Source of the DNA: Deltaproteobacteria bacterium Ga0077550
GTDB taxonomy: Bacteria > Myxococcota_A > Polyangia > Nannocystales > Nannocystaceae
Length of the DNA: 64,000 nt
Assembly: GCA_001464385.1 (NCBI GenBank)
Contig: LNFB01000144.1
Location: forward strand, 1 to 64,000
Reading direction: 5' to 3'
Made by a program: the position numbers and the translations under genes. The notes under the pieces were generated by a model. The model ran no database searches and was not told the origin of the DNA. It saw only the letters and a list, made by a program, of their open reading frames with translations. Below, piece by piece: positions 17,532 to 26,564 of the stretch (its first letter is position 1; each line of letters starts with the position of its first letter).

Positions 17532-20453
17532 TCAACTCTCCTCCCAAGCCTCCGGATCCGCGAACCAATCCCCGACCTCCTCCGCGGTCCAGTCGCGCCG
17601 GATATGCCCCCCGACCTGCGGGGTCGGCGGCTCGGTCCGCAGGATCTCCAGCACCCGCGTGGCCACCGCGTGCGCGCGCGGCCGGTCGCTGCCCTCGCGC
17701 CACAGCGCGCGCGCCAGGTCGAACTCGTACTGCGCCAGCTCGTACGCGGGGGCGTGCGCCGCCCGCATCTCGGCGAGCATCGCCTCGAGCCGCGTGACGG
17801 CCTCGGCCGCGCGGCCGGTCTGGAACAGGAAGTTCGCGTGGTCCGACTGCACCATCACCCGATGCTCGCGGAGGTCGTGCCGCTCCACGAGGTCGAGCGC
17901 GGCGAGGTACGCAGACTCGGCTGCGGCATTGTCGTCGCGCAACAGCTGGATGTTGCCGAGCGTCATGTACGACGACACCCGCATGCGCGGCGCGTCCGGC
18001 ATGCGCTCGCGGTACCAATCCAAGCTGCGGGTCTCGGCGGCCAACGCCTCGTCGTAGCGGCGCAGGCCCTTGAGCGCGATGGCGTGCATGTGCAGCGCAC
18101 GGGCATGGGCGTCGCCGTCGCCGCGCCGCGACGTCGAGTCGACCGCGACGGCGAGGATCTCCGCGGCCGCTTCGCGCTCCCCGCTGCGGTAGAAGAGGCC
18201 GCCGAGATCGACGCGGATGACGTTGGTGGTCGGGTGATCGACGCCGAGGTTGGCCAACGCGAGCTCGAGCGCGCGGCGATCCACGGGCAGGGCCGCGGCC
18301 GCGTCCCCGGTGAACTGGAAGATCTGCGCGACGCTGCCGAGCACGGCCGCGAGCCGCGTCGGATCGCCGGCCAGGTGGGCCTCGGCGTGGGCCTGCGCCT
18401 GCTCGGCGATCGCGTGGGCCTCGTCGATCCGCTCCGCCATGACCCACACGCGCGCGCGCAGCAGCTCGGCGTCCCAGAGCTCCTGCGCGTCGGGCCCGAG
18501 CCGGCGCTGGAGCACCTCGATCGCGCGGTCGAGCACGGGCGTCGCCTCGGCGGCGTGGGTCAGGCTCAACAGGAACGCGCCGTAGCGGACGTCGATGTCC
18601 GCGCCGATGAGCTCGCCGTCCTCCAGGCGCAGCGCGGCGCTCGTGCCCGCGCGGTGCCAGAGCTGCGCGACCGGCCCGCTGGTCGACTCGGTCGGCAGCG
18701 CCTCGGTGGCCAGCGCTGCGGCGCGGGCCGCCACGTCGTACTGATCGGTCGCGGCACCGAGGAAGTGGGCCTCGGTGGCCTCGACGAGCGCCTCGTCCTC
18801 GAGGCCGAGCGCGCCCTCGGCCGCCGCGAGCTCGAGGTGGGCGCGGGCGACGATCGGCCGATACGCGGTGGCCTGGGCGCGGCGCAGCGCGGGCTCGGCG
18901 AGCTCGCGGGCCTGGACGAGTCGACCCGCGATGCGGGCGGCGGCGGCCTTGGCCAGCTCGGCGTCGATCTGCGCGACCTCGTCGGCGCTCGCGGGATCGG
19001 TTGGCACGACGGCGAGGAGCGACGTTCGCTGCGCGCACGGCTCGATCGGATCGAGGCCCGTCGCGGCGATCGTCGCCCGTTCGATCAGCGCCGCGTCGGC
19101 GCCCTCGAACAGGCCCACCAGCGCACCGAGCTGCGTGCGTCGGGTGTCGAGGCAGGCGGTGCGTCGATCGAGCAGCTCGGTCGACTGCACGCGGGTCTCG
19201 TGCGTGGCCACGCACGCGTCGCGGTACGCGGCGCCCAGCATCTCGGTGTAGCGATCGAGGGTCGCGATCACGCGCTCGGTCGTCGCCGGCACGAACGGGC
19301 GCTCATCGATCGCGAAGGCCGCGCGCACGCGATCCGCCGCGGCCGCGTCCCAGGTCGCTCCCACCGCGTCGTCCGCGTCGACGCACGCATCCCGCTCGCG
19401 CGACGCGAGGACGAGCGCGCCGGCGACGGCGACCGCCGCGACGCCGCCGAAGAGCACCACGCTGCGCCGCGCCGGGCGGCCGCCCTGCAGCGCCACGAGC
19501 AGCGCATCCATCGACGGCCAGCGCTGGTCGGGATCCGTCGCGAGGCCGCGCAGCAGCACCGCGCGCACGCCCGCAGGCACATCGCGGCGGCGCGGTGGAT
19601 CGACGACGACGCCGGCCCGCCGCTGCGCCGCGATCGCGGGGATCGAGCTGCCCGCGTGGGGGCGCACGCGCCACAGCGCCTCGAACAGGGCCACGCAGAA
19701 CCCATACTGGTCGCTGCGGGCGTCGGCCACTCCCCCGTCGAACTGCTCCGGGGCCATGTACGCCGGCGTGCCGACGAGCGCGCCGGTCTGCGTGAAGGTC
19801 TCGACGTCGAGCTCGGCGAGCAGCTCGAGGTCCACGTCGCTCGCCCGGTGCTCCTCTCCGAGCGGTCGCGCGAGGCCGAAGTCGAGGACGCGCACGCGGC
19901 CGCTCGCGTCGCGCATCGCGTTGTCGGGTTTGACGTCGCGGTGCACGAGGCCCGCGGTGTGGGCGGCCGCGAGCCCGCGGCCCATCTGCACGTACGCGTC
20001 GAGGATCTCGGCGGCGCTCGGCGTGGCGCGCAGGCACCACTGGCGCAGGCCCTCGCCGTCGATGAACTCCATCGCGATCCACACGAGCGGCGGGGCGTCC
20101 TCGGTCGGCGTGTAGACGCCCACGTCGTGCACGGCCCCGACGTTGGGATGGGAGAGTCGGGCCATCGCCCGCGCCTCGCGGAGCAGGCGGCCCTGGCCCT
20201 GGCGCCCGCCGTCGGTGCCCGCGTCGAGGTCGTCGCGCAGCAGCTTGAGGGCGACCTTGCGATCGAGCCGGGGATCGTACGCGGCGTACACCGTGCCCAT
20301 GCCGCCGGCGCCGATGCCCTCGAGCAGCGTGAACCGGTCGATGGCGCTGGCGGCCGGCGGCCCGCCGAAGAGCTGCGCGCGCACGCGCTCGCGGGCGAAG
20401 CGGGCGTCGGCTCGACGAGCGCCATCGGGCGTGAGCTCGGGTCCGTCGGGCAT
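17532..20453 (-). CDS. Membrane Ser/Thr protein kinase with TPR-type sensor region
   Basis: 973 residues from ATG 20453. The kinase domain spans about 41-325: Gly loop GIGAGGMGTVYAAYD (47-60), invariant Lys in VALKLL (K70), catalytic loop HRDVKPDNAM (171-180), DFGLAR (191-196), GTPAYMAPEQ (228-237) and DARSDQYGFCVAL. All catalytic residues are present, so activity is expected. After RRS comes one membrane helix (332-350, VVLFGGVAAVAVAGALVLA). The remaining 600 residues are helical repeats of TPR character (for example RYDEALAAETRSLDWYRERM and AAAESAYLAALDLVERHDL), typical of myxobacterial PknB-like kinases, which place them in the periplasm. Divergent from the FG-GAP lipoprotein. A start 12 codons upstream is possible. 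Confidence 0.92.
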   Translation of the reverse strand: MPDGPELTPDGARRADARFARERVRAQLFGGPPAASAIDRFTLLEGIGAGGMGTVYAAYDPRLDRKVALKLLRDDLDAGTDGGRQGQGRLLREARAMARLSHPNVGAVHDVGVYTPTEDAPPLVWIAMEFIDGEGLRQWCLRATPSAAEILDAYVQMGRGLAAAHTAGLVHRDVKPDNAMRDASGRVRVLDFGLARPLGEEHRASDVDLELLAELDVETFTQTGALVGTPAYMAPEQFDGGVADARSDQYGFCVALFEALWRVRPHAGSSIPAIAAQRRAGVVVDPPRRRDVPAGVRAVLLRGLATDPDQRWPSMDALLVALQGGRPARRSVVLFGGVAAVAVAGALVLASRERDACVDADDAVGATWDAAAADRVRAAFAIDERPFVPATTERVIATLDRYTEMLGAAYRDACVATHETRVQSTELLDRRTACLDTRRTQLGALVGLFEGADAALIERATIAATGLDPIEPCAQRTSLLAVVPTDPASADEVAQIDAELAKAAAARIAGRLVQARELAEPALRRAQATAYRPIVARAHLELAAAEGALGLEDEALVEATEAHFLGAATDQYDVAARAAALATEALPTESTSGPVAQLWHRAGTSAALRLEDGELIGADIDVRYGAFLLSLTHAAEATPVLDRAIEVLQRRLGPDAQELWDAELLRARVWVMAERIDEAHAIAEQAQAHAEAHLAGDPTRLAAVLGSVAQIFQFTGDAAAALPVDRRALELALANLGVDHPTTNVIRVDLGGLFYRSGEREAAAEILAVAVDSTSRRGDGDAHARALHMHAIALKGLRRYDEALAAETRSLDWYRERMPDAPRMRVSSYMTLGNIQLLRDDNAAAESAYLAALDLVERHDLREHRVMVQSDHANFLFQTGRAAEAVTRLEAMLAEMRAAHAPAYELAQYEFDLARALWREGSDRPRAHAVATRVLEILRTEPPTPQVGGHIRRDWTAEEVGDWFADPEAWEES

Positions 20454-20661
20454 GGTGACGCGACGATAGCCGACGCCCGCGGACCCTGACATCGAGGCCG
20501 CGATCGCGACGGCGGTGTCGTGCCCGCCGGGCGGGACGCCGCGCCGATCCGACCCGCGCGTGATGGCCGGACACTTGCACCCTCGTCGAGCCGTTGGTTG
20601 GTCGGGCGGTGTCGCCCCGTGGGTGGTACCGTCGCTGGTGTTGGGTGGTTGGGTTGGAAGG

Positions 20662-22086
20662 ATGGAACGCTCGAAGATGGCGCACCGTGGTCTCGATGTC
20701 TCGCCGTGGAACCTGTCGATGTCGCTGCTGGCACTCGCCGCCTGCGGACCGGTGATCCCGGGCGCGGACCCGGGGGAGGACACCGGATCGGCGACGAACC
20801 CGACGGATCCGACCGACCCCACCGACCCGAGCGGGAACTCGAGCCCGACCGAGCCCGTGGAGTGCGAGCAGAACGACGACTGCCAGGGCTACGGCTACTC
20901 GTGCATCAACGGCTTCTGCGAGTACGAGTGCCTCGGGTGCTGCGGCGCGCAGGTCGACGAGGGCGACGTCTTCCGCTGCAGCGAGCCGTGGTACGAGTGT
21001 TACAGCGACGACGAGTGCGCACCTGGCTACGCCTGCGACGAGTGGGGCTCGTGCGTCGAGGACCCGACGCCCGACTGTGACGCACTCCCGATGTTCAGCG
21101 GCGAGCTGGTCGTGTCGTTCGCCGAGGGCGGGCCGGTCACCGAGCTCGCCTACGCCCGCCTCGGCGACGCCGTCGGCGAGCAGCTCGTCGCGGTGCACGG
21201 CGACGCGGTCGTCCTCGCTGCGGTCGATGGCGGCACCGTGCTGATCCAGACCGAAGGGCCGATCCTCGATCTGCTCGCCGCCGACGTCGATGGCGACGGC
21301 CTCGGGGATCTCGTCGTCGCAACCGGCGGCGAAGCGCCCGCAGTGAGCGTGTGGCGGGGCATCGCCGGCGGCCTCGATGTGGCCCCGATCGCGAGCGTCC
21401 CGATGCTCGCGACCTCGCTCGCGCTGGGTGACTGGCAGGGCGACGGTTTGCCGGACGTGTTCGCACGCACCGACGCGGGCATCGAGGGCCTGCTGGGCCA
21501 GGGCGGCGGCGCGCTCGCCTCGGCGGTCGTGCTGATGCCGGGCCCGATCGATGCGATGGCGATCCTCGACGTCGAGCCCGATGGCCGCTCCGATCTCGCC
21601 GCCCGCACGGGCATCGGCTACGCGTTGACGCTGGGCGTCGACGGCCAGAGCCGCGAGCTGCAGGCGCCGCTCGGGCCCGACGGCGGACTGGCCCTGCACG
21701 CCGCCGACTTCGACGGCGACGCGCTCGCCGACGTCGTGACCGTCCGACTCGACTACGAGGTCATCGCCTGGCGCGGTCCGATCCTCGAGGGACTCCCGCC
21801 GAGCACGGCGGCACGCGGCGGTCGGGCGGTCACGTCGACCAGCGCCGACATCGACGCCGATGGCCGCGCGGACCTGGTGGTCGCGCGCGACGACGGGGCG
21901 CTCTCGATCCTCTACGGCGCGTCACCGGCGGGCGGCGAGTTCCTCGGGGGCGAGCCGTTCGGCTGCGAGTCTGTCTTCGGGACCCCGGTCTTCGCGTCTC
22001 TCGTCGCGACGGGCGATCACGATGGCGACGGGCTGCGCGACATCGCGGTCAGCGACGGCACCACCGTGCATGTGATGCGGCGCTGA
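20662..22086 (+). CDS. Lipoprotein with Cys-rich and FG-GAP repeat regions
   Basis: 474 residues from ATG 20662; an ATG at 20677 is an alternative and GGAAGG lies just upstream of both. The signal region ends in SLLALAACGPV (LAAC lipobox). A Thr/Pro/Asp linker (TNPTDPTDPTDPSGN) precedes a Cys-rich region with two EC..DDEC-like modules (CEQNDDCQGYGYSCINGFC, CYSDDECAPGYACDEWGSC), a common adhesive or protease-resistant motif in myxobacterial lipoproteins. The rest is FG-GAP/VCBS-like propeller repeats with calcium-type Asp loops: DVDGDGLGD, DFDGDALAD, DIDADGRAD, DHDGDGLRD. It is probably a surface protein. Divergently transcribed from the kinase gene across 208 bases. Confidence 0.82.
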   Translation: MERSKMAHRGLDVSPWNLSMSLLALAACGPVIPGADPGEDTGSATNPTDPTDPTDPSGNSSPTEPVECEQNDDCQGYGYSCINGFCEYECLGCCGAQVDEGDVFRCSEPWYECYSDDECAPGYACDEWGSCVEDPTPDCDALPMFSGELVVSFAEGGPVTELAYARLGDAVGEQLVAVHGDAVVLAAVDGGTVLIQTEGPILDLLAADVDGDGLGDLVVATGGEAPAVSVWRGIAGGLDVAPIASVPMLATSLALGDWQGDGLPDVFARTDAGIEGLLGQGGGALASAVVLMPGPIDAMAILDVEPDGRSDLAARTGIGYALTLGVDGQSRELQAPLGPDGGLALHAADFDGDALADVVTVRLDYEVIAWRGPILEGLPPSTAARGGRAVTSTSADIDADGRADLVVARDDGALSILYGASPAGGEFLGGEPFGCESVFGTPVFASLVATGDHDGDGLRDIAVSDGTTVHVMRR

Positions 22087-22089
22087 CGA

Positions 22090-23472
22090 TCACACCAGGC
22101 CCGAGGCCTCGACGCCGCGCAGCAGCTCGGCGACGACCCGCAATCCCGCCGTCAGCTCGTCGTGATCGCGCGAGGGTCCGAGGGACACGCGAATCGCCGC
22201 CCCCTGCAGCTCGCCGACCGTGAAGGCCTCGCCGGGGATCACCGCGACGCCCCGCTGCTGCGCGGCGGCGACGAAGCCCGCGCTCGAGGTGCGGCCCGGC
22301 AGCGGCACCCAGAGGTGGAACGCGCCCGCGTCGCCCCCGTGCGCCACGTCGGGGAGGATCGCGCGCGCTAGCTGCTGACGGACGCGGGCCTCGTCGCGGC
22401 GCGCGTCGGCCAGCACGTCCGCGGTGCCATCGGCGATCCACCGCGCGCTGATCTCGGCCATGAGCGGCGAGGCCATCACGCATGTCGCCCACAACGGCTC
22501 GAGGAACCGCCCGGCGTCGCCCGGTGGCACCGCGAGGAAGCCCACGCGCAGCCCCGGCGCCACCGACTTGGTGCACGCGCAGACGAGGTACCCGAGCTCG
22601 GGGATGAACGACGCGAGCGCGGGGTAGCGCGTCGCGGCGAGGAAGCCGTAGATGTCGTCCTCGAGCACGGGAACGCGGTGGCGCGCCGCGACCTCGGCGA
22701 TGCGCTCGCGGCGGCCCACCGACATCACGCGCGCGGTGGGGTTCTGCACCGTCGGCATCAGGTACACGAGCCGCGGGTGGTGCGAGCGGCACGCGGCGTC
22801 CAGCGCCTCGGGCACCATCCCCTCGTCGTCCATCGCGACGCCGCGGAGCGAGCGGCCGAGCACGCGCGCCAGCGTGATCATCGTCGGGTAGGTGACGTCG
22901 TCGGTGAGGATCGTGTCGCCGCCGCGGGTGAGGCCGAGCACCGTCACGGTCATCGCGTGTTGGGCACCGGCGCAGACCAGCACGCGATCGGGCGTCGTCG
23001 ACATCCCGCTGCGCGCCGCCCAGCGCGTGCCCGCCTCGCGGTGGCTGAGCAGGCCGGCCTGGGGCTTGTACTCGTCGAACAGCGAGGCGACCGCGGGCTC
23101 GCGCGCCATCTGGGCCAGCGTCTCGGCGATGCGGTGATCGTGCGCCGGCACGCGCAGGAAGTTGAGGCCCAGGTCGATGAGCGATCGATCGGCCGGATCG
23201 CGGAACTCGAGGCGCGTCGCGCCGGGCTGGCGCTGCGGGGCGCGCACGAACGTGCCGCGGCCGACCTCACCGCTGACGAGGCCGCGCTCGATCGCCGCGC
23301 CGTACGCCCGGCTGATCGTGCCGACCGTGACGCCGAGGGCGTCGGCGAGATCGCGGTGCGTCGGCAGTCGATCGCCCACGGCGACGCGCCCGGAATGGAT
23401 GTCGTCCGCGAGGGCGTCGGCGATCGCCAGGTACCGCGGGCCGCTGCGACCGATCAGGCTCGGCATCCACAT
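22090..23472 (-). CDS. MocR-type GntR/aminotransferase transcription regulator
   Basis: 460 residues from ATG 23472 (MWMPSLIGRSGPRYLAIADA); GTG 23478 and ATG 23466 are alternatives. An N-terminal winged helix-turn-helix of the GntR family (residues about 13-75, GDRLPTHRDLADALGVTVGTISRAY) is joined to a fold-type I aminotransferase domain with DDIYGF and the PLP-lysine motif CTKSVAPGLRVGF. Such regulators sense PLP or amino-group ligands and usually control adjacent genes. Here the adjacent, divergent genes are an EamA exporter and a PhzF protein, a common partnership. A perfect ATTGTC-N5-GACAAT inverted repeat overlaps its start, suggesting autoregulation. Confidence 0.92.
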   Translation of the reverse strand: MWMPSLIGRSGPRYLAIADALADDIHSGRVAVGDRLPTHRDLADALGVTVGTISRAYGAAIERGLVSGEVGRGTFVRAPQRQPGATRLEFRDPADRSLIDLGLNFLRVPAHDHRIAETLAQMAREPAVASLFDEYKPQAGLLSHREAGTRWAARSGMSTTPDRVLVCAGAQHAMTVTVLGLTRGGDTILTDDVTYPTMITLARVLGRSLRGVAMDDEGMVPEALDAACRSHHPRLVYLMPTVQNPTARVMSVGRRERIAEVAARHRVPVLEDDIYGFLAATRYPALASFIPELGYLVCACTKSVAPGLRVGFLAVPPGDAGRFLEPLWATCVMASPLMAEISARWIADGTADVLADARRDEARVRQQLARAILPDVAHGGDAGAFHLWVPLPGRTSSAGFVAAAQQRGVAVIPGEAFTVGELQGAAIRVSLGPSRDHDELTAGLRVVAELLRGVEASGLV

Positions 23473-23487
23473 TGTCACCGGGACAAT
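23471..23487. promoter_or_regulatory. Inverted repeat at the MocR start, candidate operator
   Basis: ATTGTC (23471-23476) and GACAAT (23482-23487) form a perfect inverted repeat spaced by 5 bases, in an unusually AT-rich patch between the divergent regulator and transporter. It overlaps the regulator's possible start codons. A plausible sigma-70-like promoter for the transporter lies just to its right (ttgcgt 23495-23500, 16-base spacer, tatggt 23517-23522). Operator function is inferred. Confidence 0.4.
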
Positions 23488-23603
23488 ATTCGCATTGCGT
23501 CGCTCCGCGTGTCCACTATGGTTGCCCGCATCCGCCCGATATCCCCGCTAGATCGTCCGAACGCGGGCGGAACGCCCGCCGGCGATTGTATCGATTGAAC
23601 CCC

Positions 23604-24524
23604 ATGTCCCTCCGTCTCCGGACCCTGCTCGCGTTCCTGGTCGTCTACCTCGTCTGGGGATCGACCTACTTCGCGGTGCGCCTGGTGGTCGCGGACGTGC
23701 CCCCGCTGGTCAGCCTCGGCGCGCGCTTCGTGGTCGCGGGCCTCGTGCTCGCGGCCTTCGGACACCTGCGCGGCGAGGCGACGCCCACGGGTCGGCAGTG
23801 GCGATCGGCGGCGATCATCGGCGTGCTGCTGTTCGTGTGCGGCAGCGGCAGCATCGCGTGGGCGCAGTCGAACGGCCTGCCGTCGGGCACCGCGGCGCTG
23901 CTGGTCGCGACGGTGCCGCTGTGGATGACGCTGCTCGGCCGCGGCTTCGGCGAGCGCACGCCGACGATGGCGTGGGGTGGGCTCGTGCTCGGCTTCGCCG
24001 GCACGGCGCTGCTCGTCCGGCCGGGGTCGGGCGGCGCGCCGTGGCTCGCGGCCGTCGTCGTGCTCGGCGCGATCGGCTGGGCGCTCGGCTCGCTGCTCGC
24101 CCGCCGGATGGCGCTGCCGCGCGGCGGCTCGATGGCCGCGGGCGCGCAGATGCTCACCGGCGGCGTCGTGTTGATCGTCGTCGGGGTCGTGCGCGGTGAG
24201 CTCGCGATGCCGGCCACGATCACGGCCCCCGCGTTCCTGGCGTGGGCGTACCTCGTCGTGTTCGGCTCGGTGCTCGCGTTCCGGGCGTACGCGTGGCTGC
24301 TGCAGCACGTCGCGCCGGCCAAGGTCGGCACGTATGCGTACGTGAACCCGGTGATCGCGGTGGCGCTCGGCGGCCTCGCCGGCGAGTCGATCTCGGCCGC
24401 GACCGGGTGGGCGATGGCGCTGGTGCTCACCGGTGTCGCGTGCACGGTGGCGGCCCGCGCCGCGACGCCTCGCATCGCCGTCCCCACCGACGCGTCGTCG
24501 CCCCCCGTGCTCGGCAAGCCCTGA
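23604..24524 (+). CDS. EamA-family (DMT superfamily) exporter
   Basis: 306 residues from ATG 23604. It has ten hydrophobic segments arranged as two EamA repeats. The first begins LLAFLVVYLVWGSTYFAVRL, the hallmark start of YedA/RhaT-like drug/metabolite transporters, with PPLVSLGARFVVAGLVL and the family's NGLPSGTAALLVATVPLW. The second repeat holds LVVFGSVLAFRAYAWLLQHV and YAYVNPVIAVALGGLAGE. Probably an inner-membrane exporter of amino acids or small metabolites. It is divergent from the MocR regulator (131 bases) and 25 bases upstream of the phzF-like gene, so the three likely form one regulon. Substrate unknown. Confidence 0.93.
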   Translation: MSLRLRTLLAFLVVYLVWGSTYFAVRLVVADVPPLVSLGARFVVAGLVLAAFGHLRGEATPTGRQWRSAAIIGVLLFVCGSGSIAWAQSNGLPSGTAALLVATVPLWMTLLGRGFGERTPTMAWGGLVLGFAGTALLVRPGSGGAPWLAAVVVLGAIGWALGSLLARRMALPRGGSMAAGAQMLTGGVVLIVVGVVRGELAMPATITAPAFLAWAYLVVFGSVLAFRAYAWLLQHVAPAKVGTYAYVNPVIAVALGGLAGESISAATGWAMALVLTGVACTVAARAATPRIAVPTDASSPPVLGKP

Positions 24525-24549
24525 TCCATCGCGCCCAGAGGAGCCCACG

Positions 24550-25335
24550 ATGCGCATCCCCATCCACCAAGTCGATGCCTTCACCGATCGTCGCTTCGCG
24601 GGCAACCCCGCCGCGGTGTGCCTGCTCGACGCGTGGCTGCCCGACCCGACGCTGCAGGCGATCGCCGCGGAGAACAACCTCGCGGAGACGGCATTCGTGC
24701 GCGAGCGCGGCGACGGTGACTTCGATCTGCGGTGGTTCACGCCGGCGATCGAGGTCGACCTGTGCGGGCACGCGACCTTGGCGAGCGCGTTCGTGCTGCG
24801 CCGATGCGGCCGCGCGACCGGTCCGGCGATCTGCTTCCACACCCGCGAGGCCGGCGTGCTCACGGCGCGCGTCGACGGCGAGCTGCTCGAGCTCGACCTG
24901 CCCGCGCGACCGCCCCACGAGGTCGCGGCGATCCCCGGGCTCGACGCGGCGCTCGGCGTCGCGGTGCGATCGCTGTGGAAGGCGAGCAAGCACATGGCCG
25001 TGCTCGACGACGAGGCCGCGGTCCTGGCGGTGCGCCCCGATCTCGCCTTCGTCGCCGCGATGCCCGGCGACGGGCTCATCGTCACTGCGCCGGGGCGCGA
25101 CGTCGCGTTCGTGTCGCGGTACTTCGCCCCGCATGCGGGCATCCCCGAGGATCCCGTGACGGGCAGCGCCCACTGCACGTTGGTGCCGTACTGGTCGGCT
25201 CGCCTCGGCCGCACCGAGCTCGCCGCGCGGCAGTGCTCGGCGCGGGGCGGATCGCTGCGGTGCCGCCTCTTCGGCGATCGAGTGCTCCTCGCGGGCGCCT
25301 GCGTGCCGTACCTCGAGGGGGAGATCGAGGTCTGA
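24550..25335 (+). CDS. PhzF-family isomerase/epimerase-like protein
   Basis: 261 residues from ATG 24550. Full-length PhzF fold: N-terminal IHQVDAFTDRRFAGNPAAVC, the catalytic-Glu motif NNLAETAFV (Glu about 46), DLRWFTPAIEVDLCGHATLASAF and the C-terminal PEDPVTGSAHCTLVPYW. PhzF enzymes are cofactor-free isomerases. In phenazine producers PhzF acts on dihydro-3-hydroxyanthranilate, but most genomic copies act on unknown substrates. No other phenazine genes are present, so the name should not be taken as phenazine synthesis. Its place behind a MocR-controlled exporter suggests modification or detoxification of the exported compound. Confidence 0.92.
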   Translation: MRIPIHQVDAFTDRRFAGNPAAVCLLDAWLPDPTLQAIAAENNLAETAFVRERGDGDFDLRWFTPAIEVDLCGHATLASAFVLRRCGRATGPAICFHTREAGVLTARVDGELLELDLPARPPHEVAAIPGLDAALGVAVRSLWKASKHMAVLDDEAAVLAVRPDLAFVAAMPGDGLIVTAPGRDVAFVSRYFAPHAGIPEDPVTGSAHCTLVPYWSARLGRTELAARQCSARGGSLRCRLFGDRVLLAGACVPYLEGEIEV

Positions 25336-25400
25336 TCGGCCGCAGCTTCGCTGGATCCCGACCCCACGGAATCGCGGCCGCGCTACCATGGCCCATAGCC

Positions 25401-25835
25401 ATGGCGTTCGTGATGTTCGGGAGCAAGGGCAAGTCGCGGCGGGTGCCCGACGGGCAGGTCGAGACCCGGCGGTGCCCGGAGTGCGACAAGACCACGACGT
25501 TCCACGAGTGCGTCGTCGAGAAGACGTACACCGCGTATCACTTCATCGATCTGTGGCGCTCGAAGGCGACGGAGTTCGCCTGCGGTGCGTGCGGCTCGAT
25601 GGTGCCCTTGGACAAGACGCTCGACCCGGTGCTGTCGGCCCGCGAGCGCGCCGCCCTCGAGGCGGCGCAGGCCAAGGCCGCCGCGGTCGCGGCGAAGGAG
25701 GCGGCCGTCGCCGCGAAGGCGGCCGAGCGCAAGCGGCTCGAGGCCGATCGCGAGGAGGTCCGGCGCACGCAGGCGCGGGATCAGGCGATCGAGGACGAGC
25801 TCGCGGCGATGAAGGCCCGGCTGGGCAAGGCCTGA
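25401..25835 (+). CDS. Zinc-ribbon protein with charged coiled-coil tail
   Basis: 144 residues from ATG 25401; Met5 is an alternative start. Two Cys pairs, RRCPECDKTTTFHEC and FACGACGSM (about residues 25-38 and 59-66), form a likely zinc ribbon of about 45 residues, with conserved-looking YHFIDLWRSKATEFACG between them. The C-terminal 70 residues are an Ala/Glu/Lys/Arg-rich helix (AAQAKAAAVAAKEAAVAAKAA), probably coiled coil. Such proteins may bind nucleic acid or act as small adaptors. No family was pinned down. It sits 65 bases after the phzF-like gene and may be read through from that operon. Confidence 0.72.
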   Translation: MAFVMFGSKGKSRRVPDGQVETRRCPECDKTTTFHECVVEKTYTAYHFIDLWRSKATEFACGACGSMVPLDKTLDPVLSARERAALEAAQAKAAAVAAKEAAVAAKAAERKRLEADREEVRRTQARDQAIEDELAAMKARLGKA

Positions 25836-26008
25836 CCGCGGCGCCGCGGCGGCACGCGGCGACGCGGAGGCACGGCGGGCCGTCGCGCGACGACAGGCTG
25901 TCACGGGCGCGACGCGGTGCGAGGCTCGAACCGACCGAACCAGCGCGCACGGAGTTCGGCACGCGGCTTGCGAGGAGGCCGGTGCGGTGACAGCACCGCG
26001 CGCAGACC

Positions 26009-26542
26009 ATGGCCAGCATCGGACACATCCTCGTCGGGCTCGCGGCGGCCCGCGTCGCCGAACCCCACGCTCGCCTCGGAGCCCGGCTCTACACCGCGAT
26101 CGGCCTGGCGACCCTGTCGCTGTTGCCCGATCTCGACGTCTTTGCGTTCCGTCTCGGGATCCCCTACGAGGCACCCTTCGGCCACCGCGGCGCATCGCAC
26201 TCGCTCGCGGCGGCGGTCGTGATCGGTGTCGCGGTCGCGCTGATGTGGCGACCGCCGCGTCGGACCCTGCTGCGCACCACCTTGCTGTGCACCGTCGTCG
26301 TCGCCACCCACGGCCTGCTCGACATGCTCACCGACGGCGGCGAAGGTGTCGCGCTGGCGTGGCCGATCTCGGACGCGCGGATGTTCTTCGGCTGGCGGCC
26401 GCTGCCGGTGTCCCCGATCGGCCGCGCGATCGTCAGCCTCCGTGGGCTCGAGGTCCTCGCCACCGAGTTGCTATGGTTCGCGCCGCTGCTCGCCTTCGGG
26501 CTGTGGCCCCCGCGTCGCGATCACGCCGTGCAGCCGCCGTAG
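26009..26542 (+). CDS. DUF457/YdjM-type membrane metal-dependent hydrolase
   Basis: 177 residues from ATG 26009. It has the family pattern: an N-terminal His in MASIGHILVGLAAAR, an Asp-rich turn LLPDLDVFAF (about 42-51), then HRGASHSL (about 63-70), and later GLLDMLTDGGEG. Four hydrophobic helices follow or flank these motifs (LATLSLLPDLDVFAF, AAAVVIGVAVALMW, LLCTVVVATHGLLDML, ELLWFAPLLAFGLW). Members are predicted inner-membrane hydrolases (YdjM is LexA-regulated in E. coli). The reaction is unproven. The segment 25836-26008 upstream is very GC-rich and carries no convincing gene. It converges on the S9 peptidase gene with a 22-base gap. Confidence 0.82.
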   Translation: MASIGHILVGLAAARVAEPHARLGARLYTAIGLATLSLLPDLDVFAFRLGIPYEAPFGHRGASHSLAAAVVIGVAVALMWRPPRRTLLRTTLLCTVVVATHGLLDMLTDGGEGVALAWPISDARMFFGWRPLPVSPIGRAIVSLRGLEVLATELLWFAPLLAFGLWPPRRDHAVQPP

Positions 26543-26564
26543 CTCGCGTCGCGACGCGTCTCGC

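Noticed and set aside
17373..20489. Very long open frame on the plus strand opposite the kinase gene
   Set aside because: It is Arg/Ala-rich with no family features and mirrors the kinase's GC-rich third positions. Similar antisense frames occur opposite nearly every gene here.
24550..25335. Phenazine biosynthesis because of a PhzF homologue
   Set aside because: No other phenazine genes are present, and most PhzF-family members have unrelated roles.
25836..26008. Possible small gene between the zinc-ribbon and DUF457-type genes
   Set aside because: The stretch is low-complexity GC-rich sequence with no start plus ribosome site and no coding-like frame; nothing recognised there.
26546..26557. 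12-base perfect palindrome gcgtcgcgacgc between convergent genes
   Set aside because: There is no loop to make a hairpin terminator and such CG-rich palindromes are frequent by chance here.
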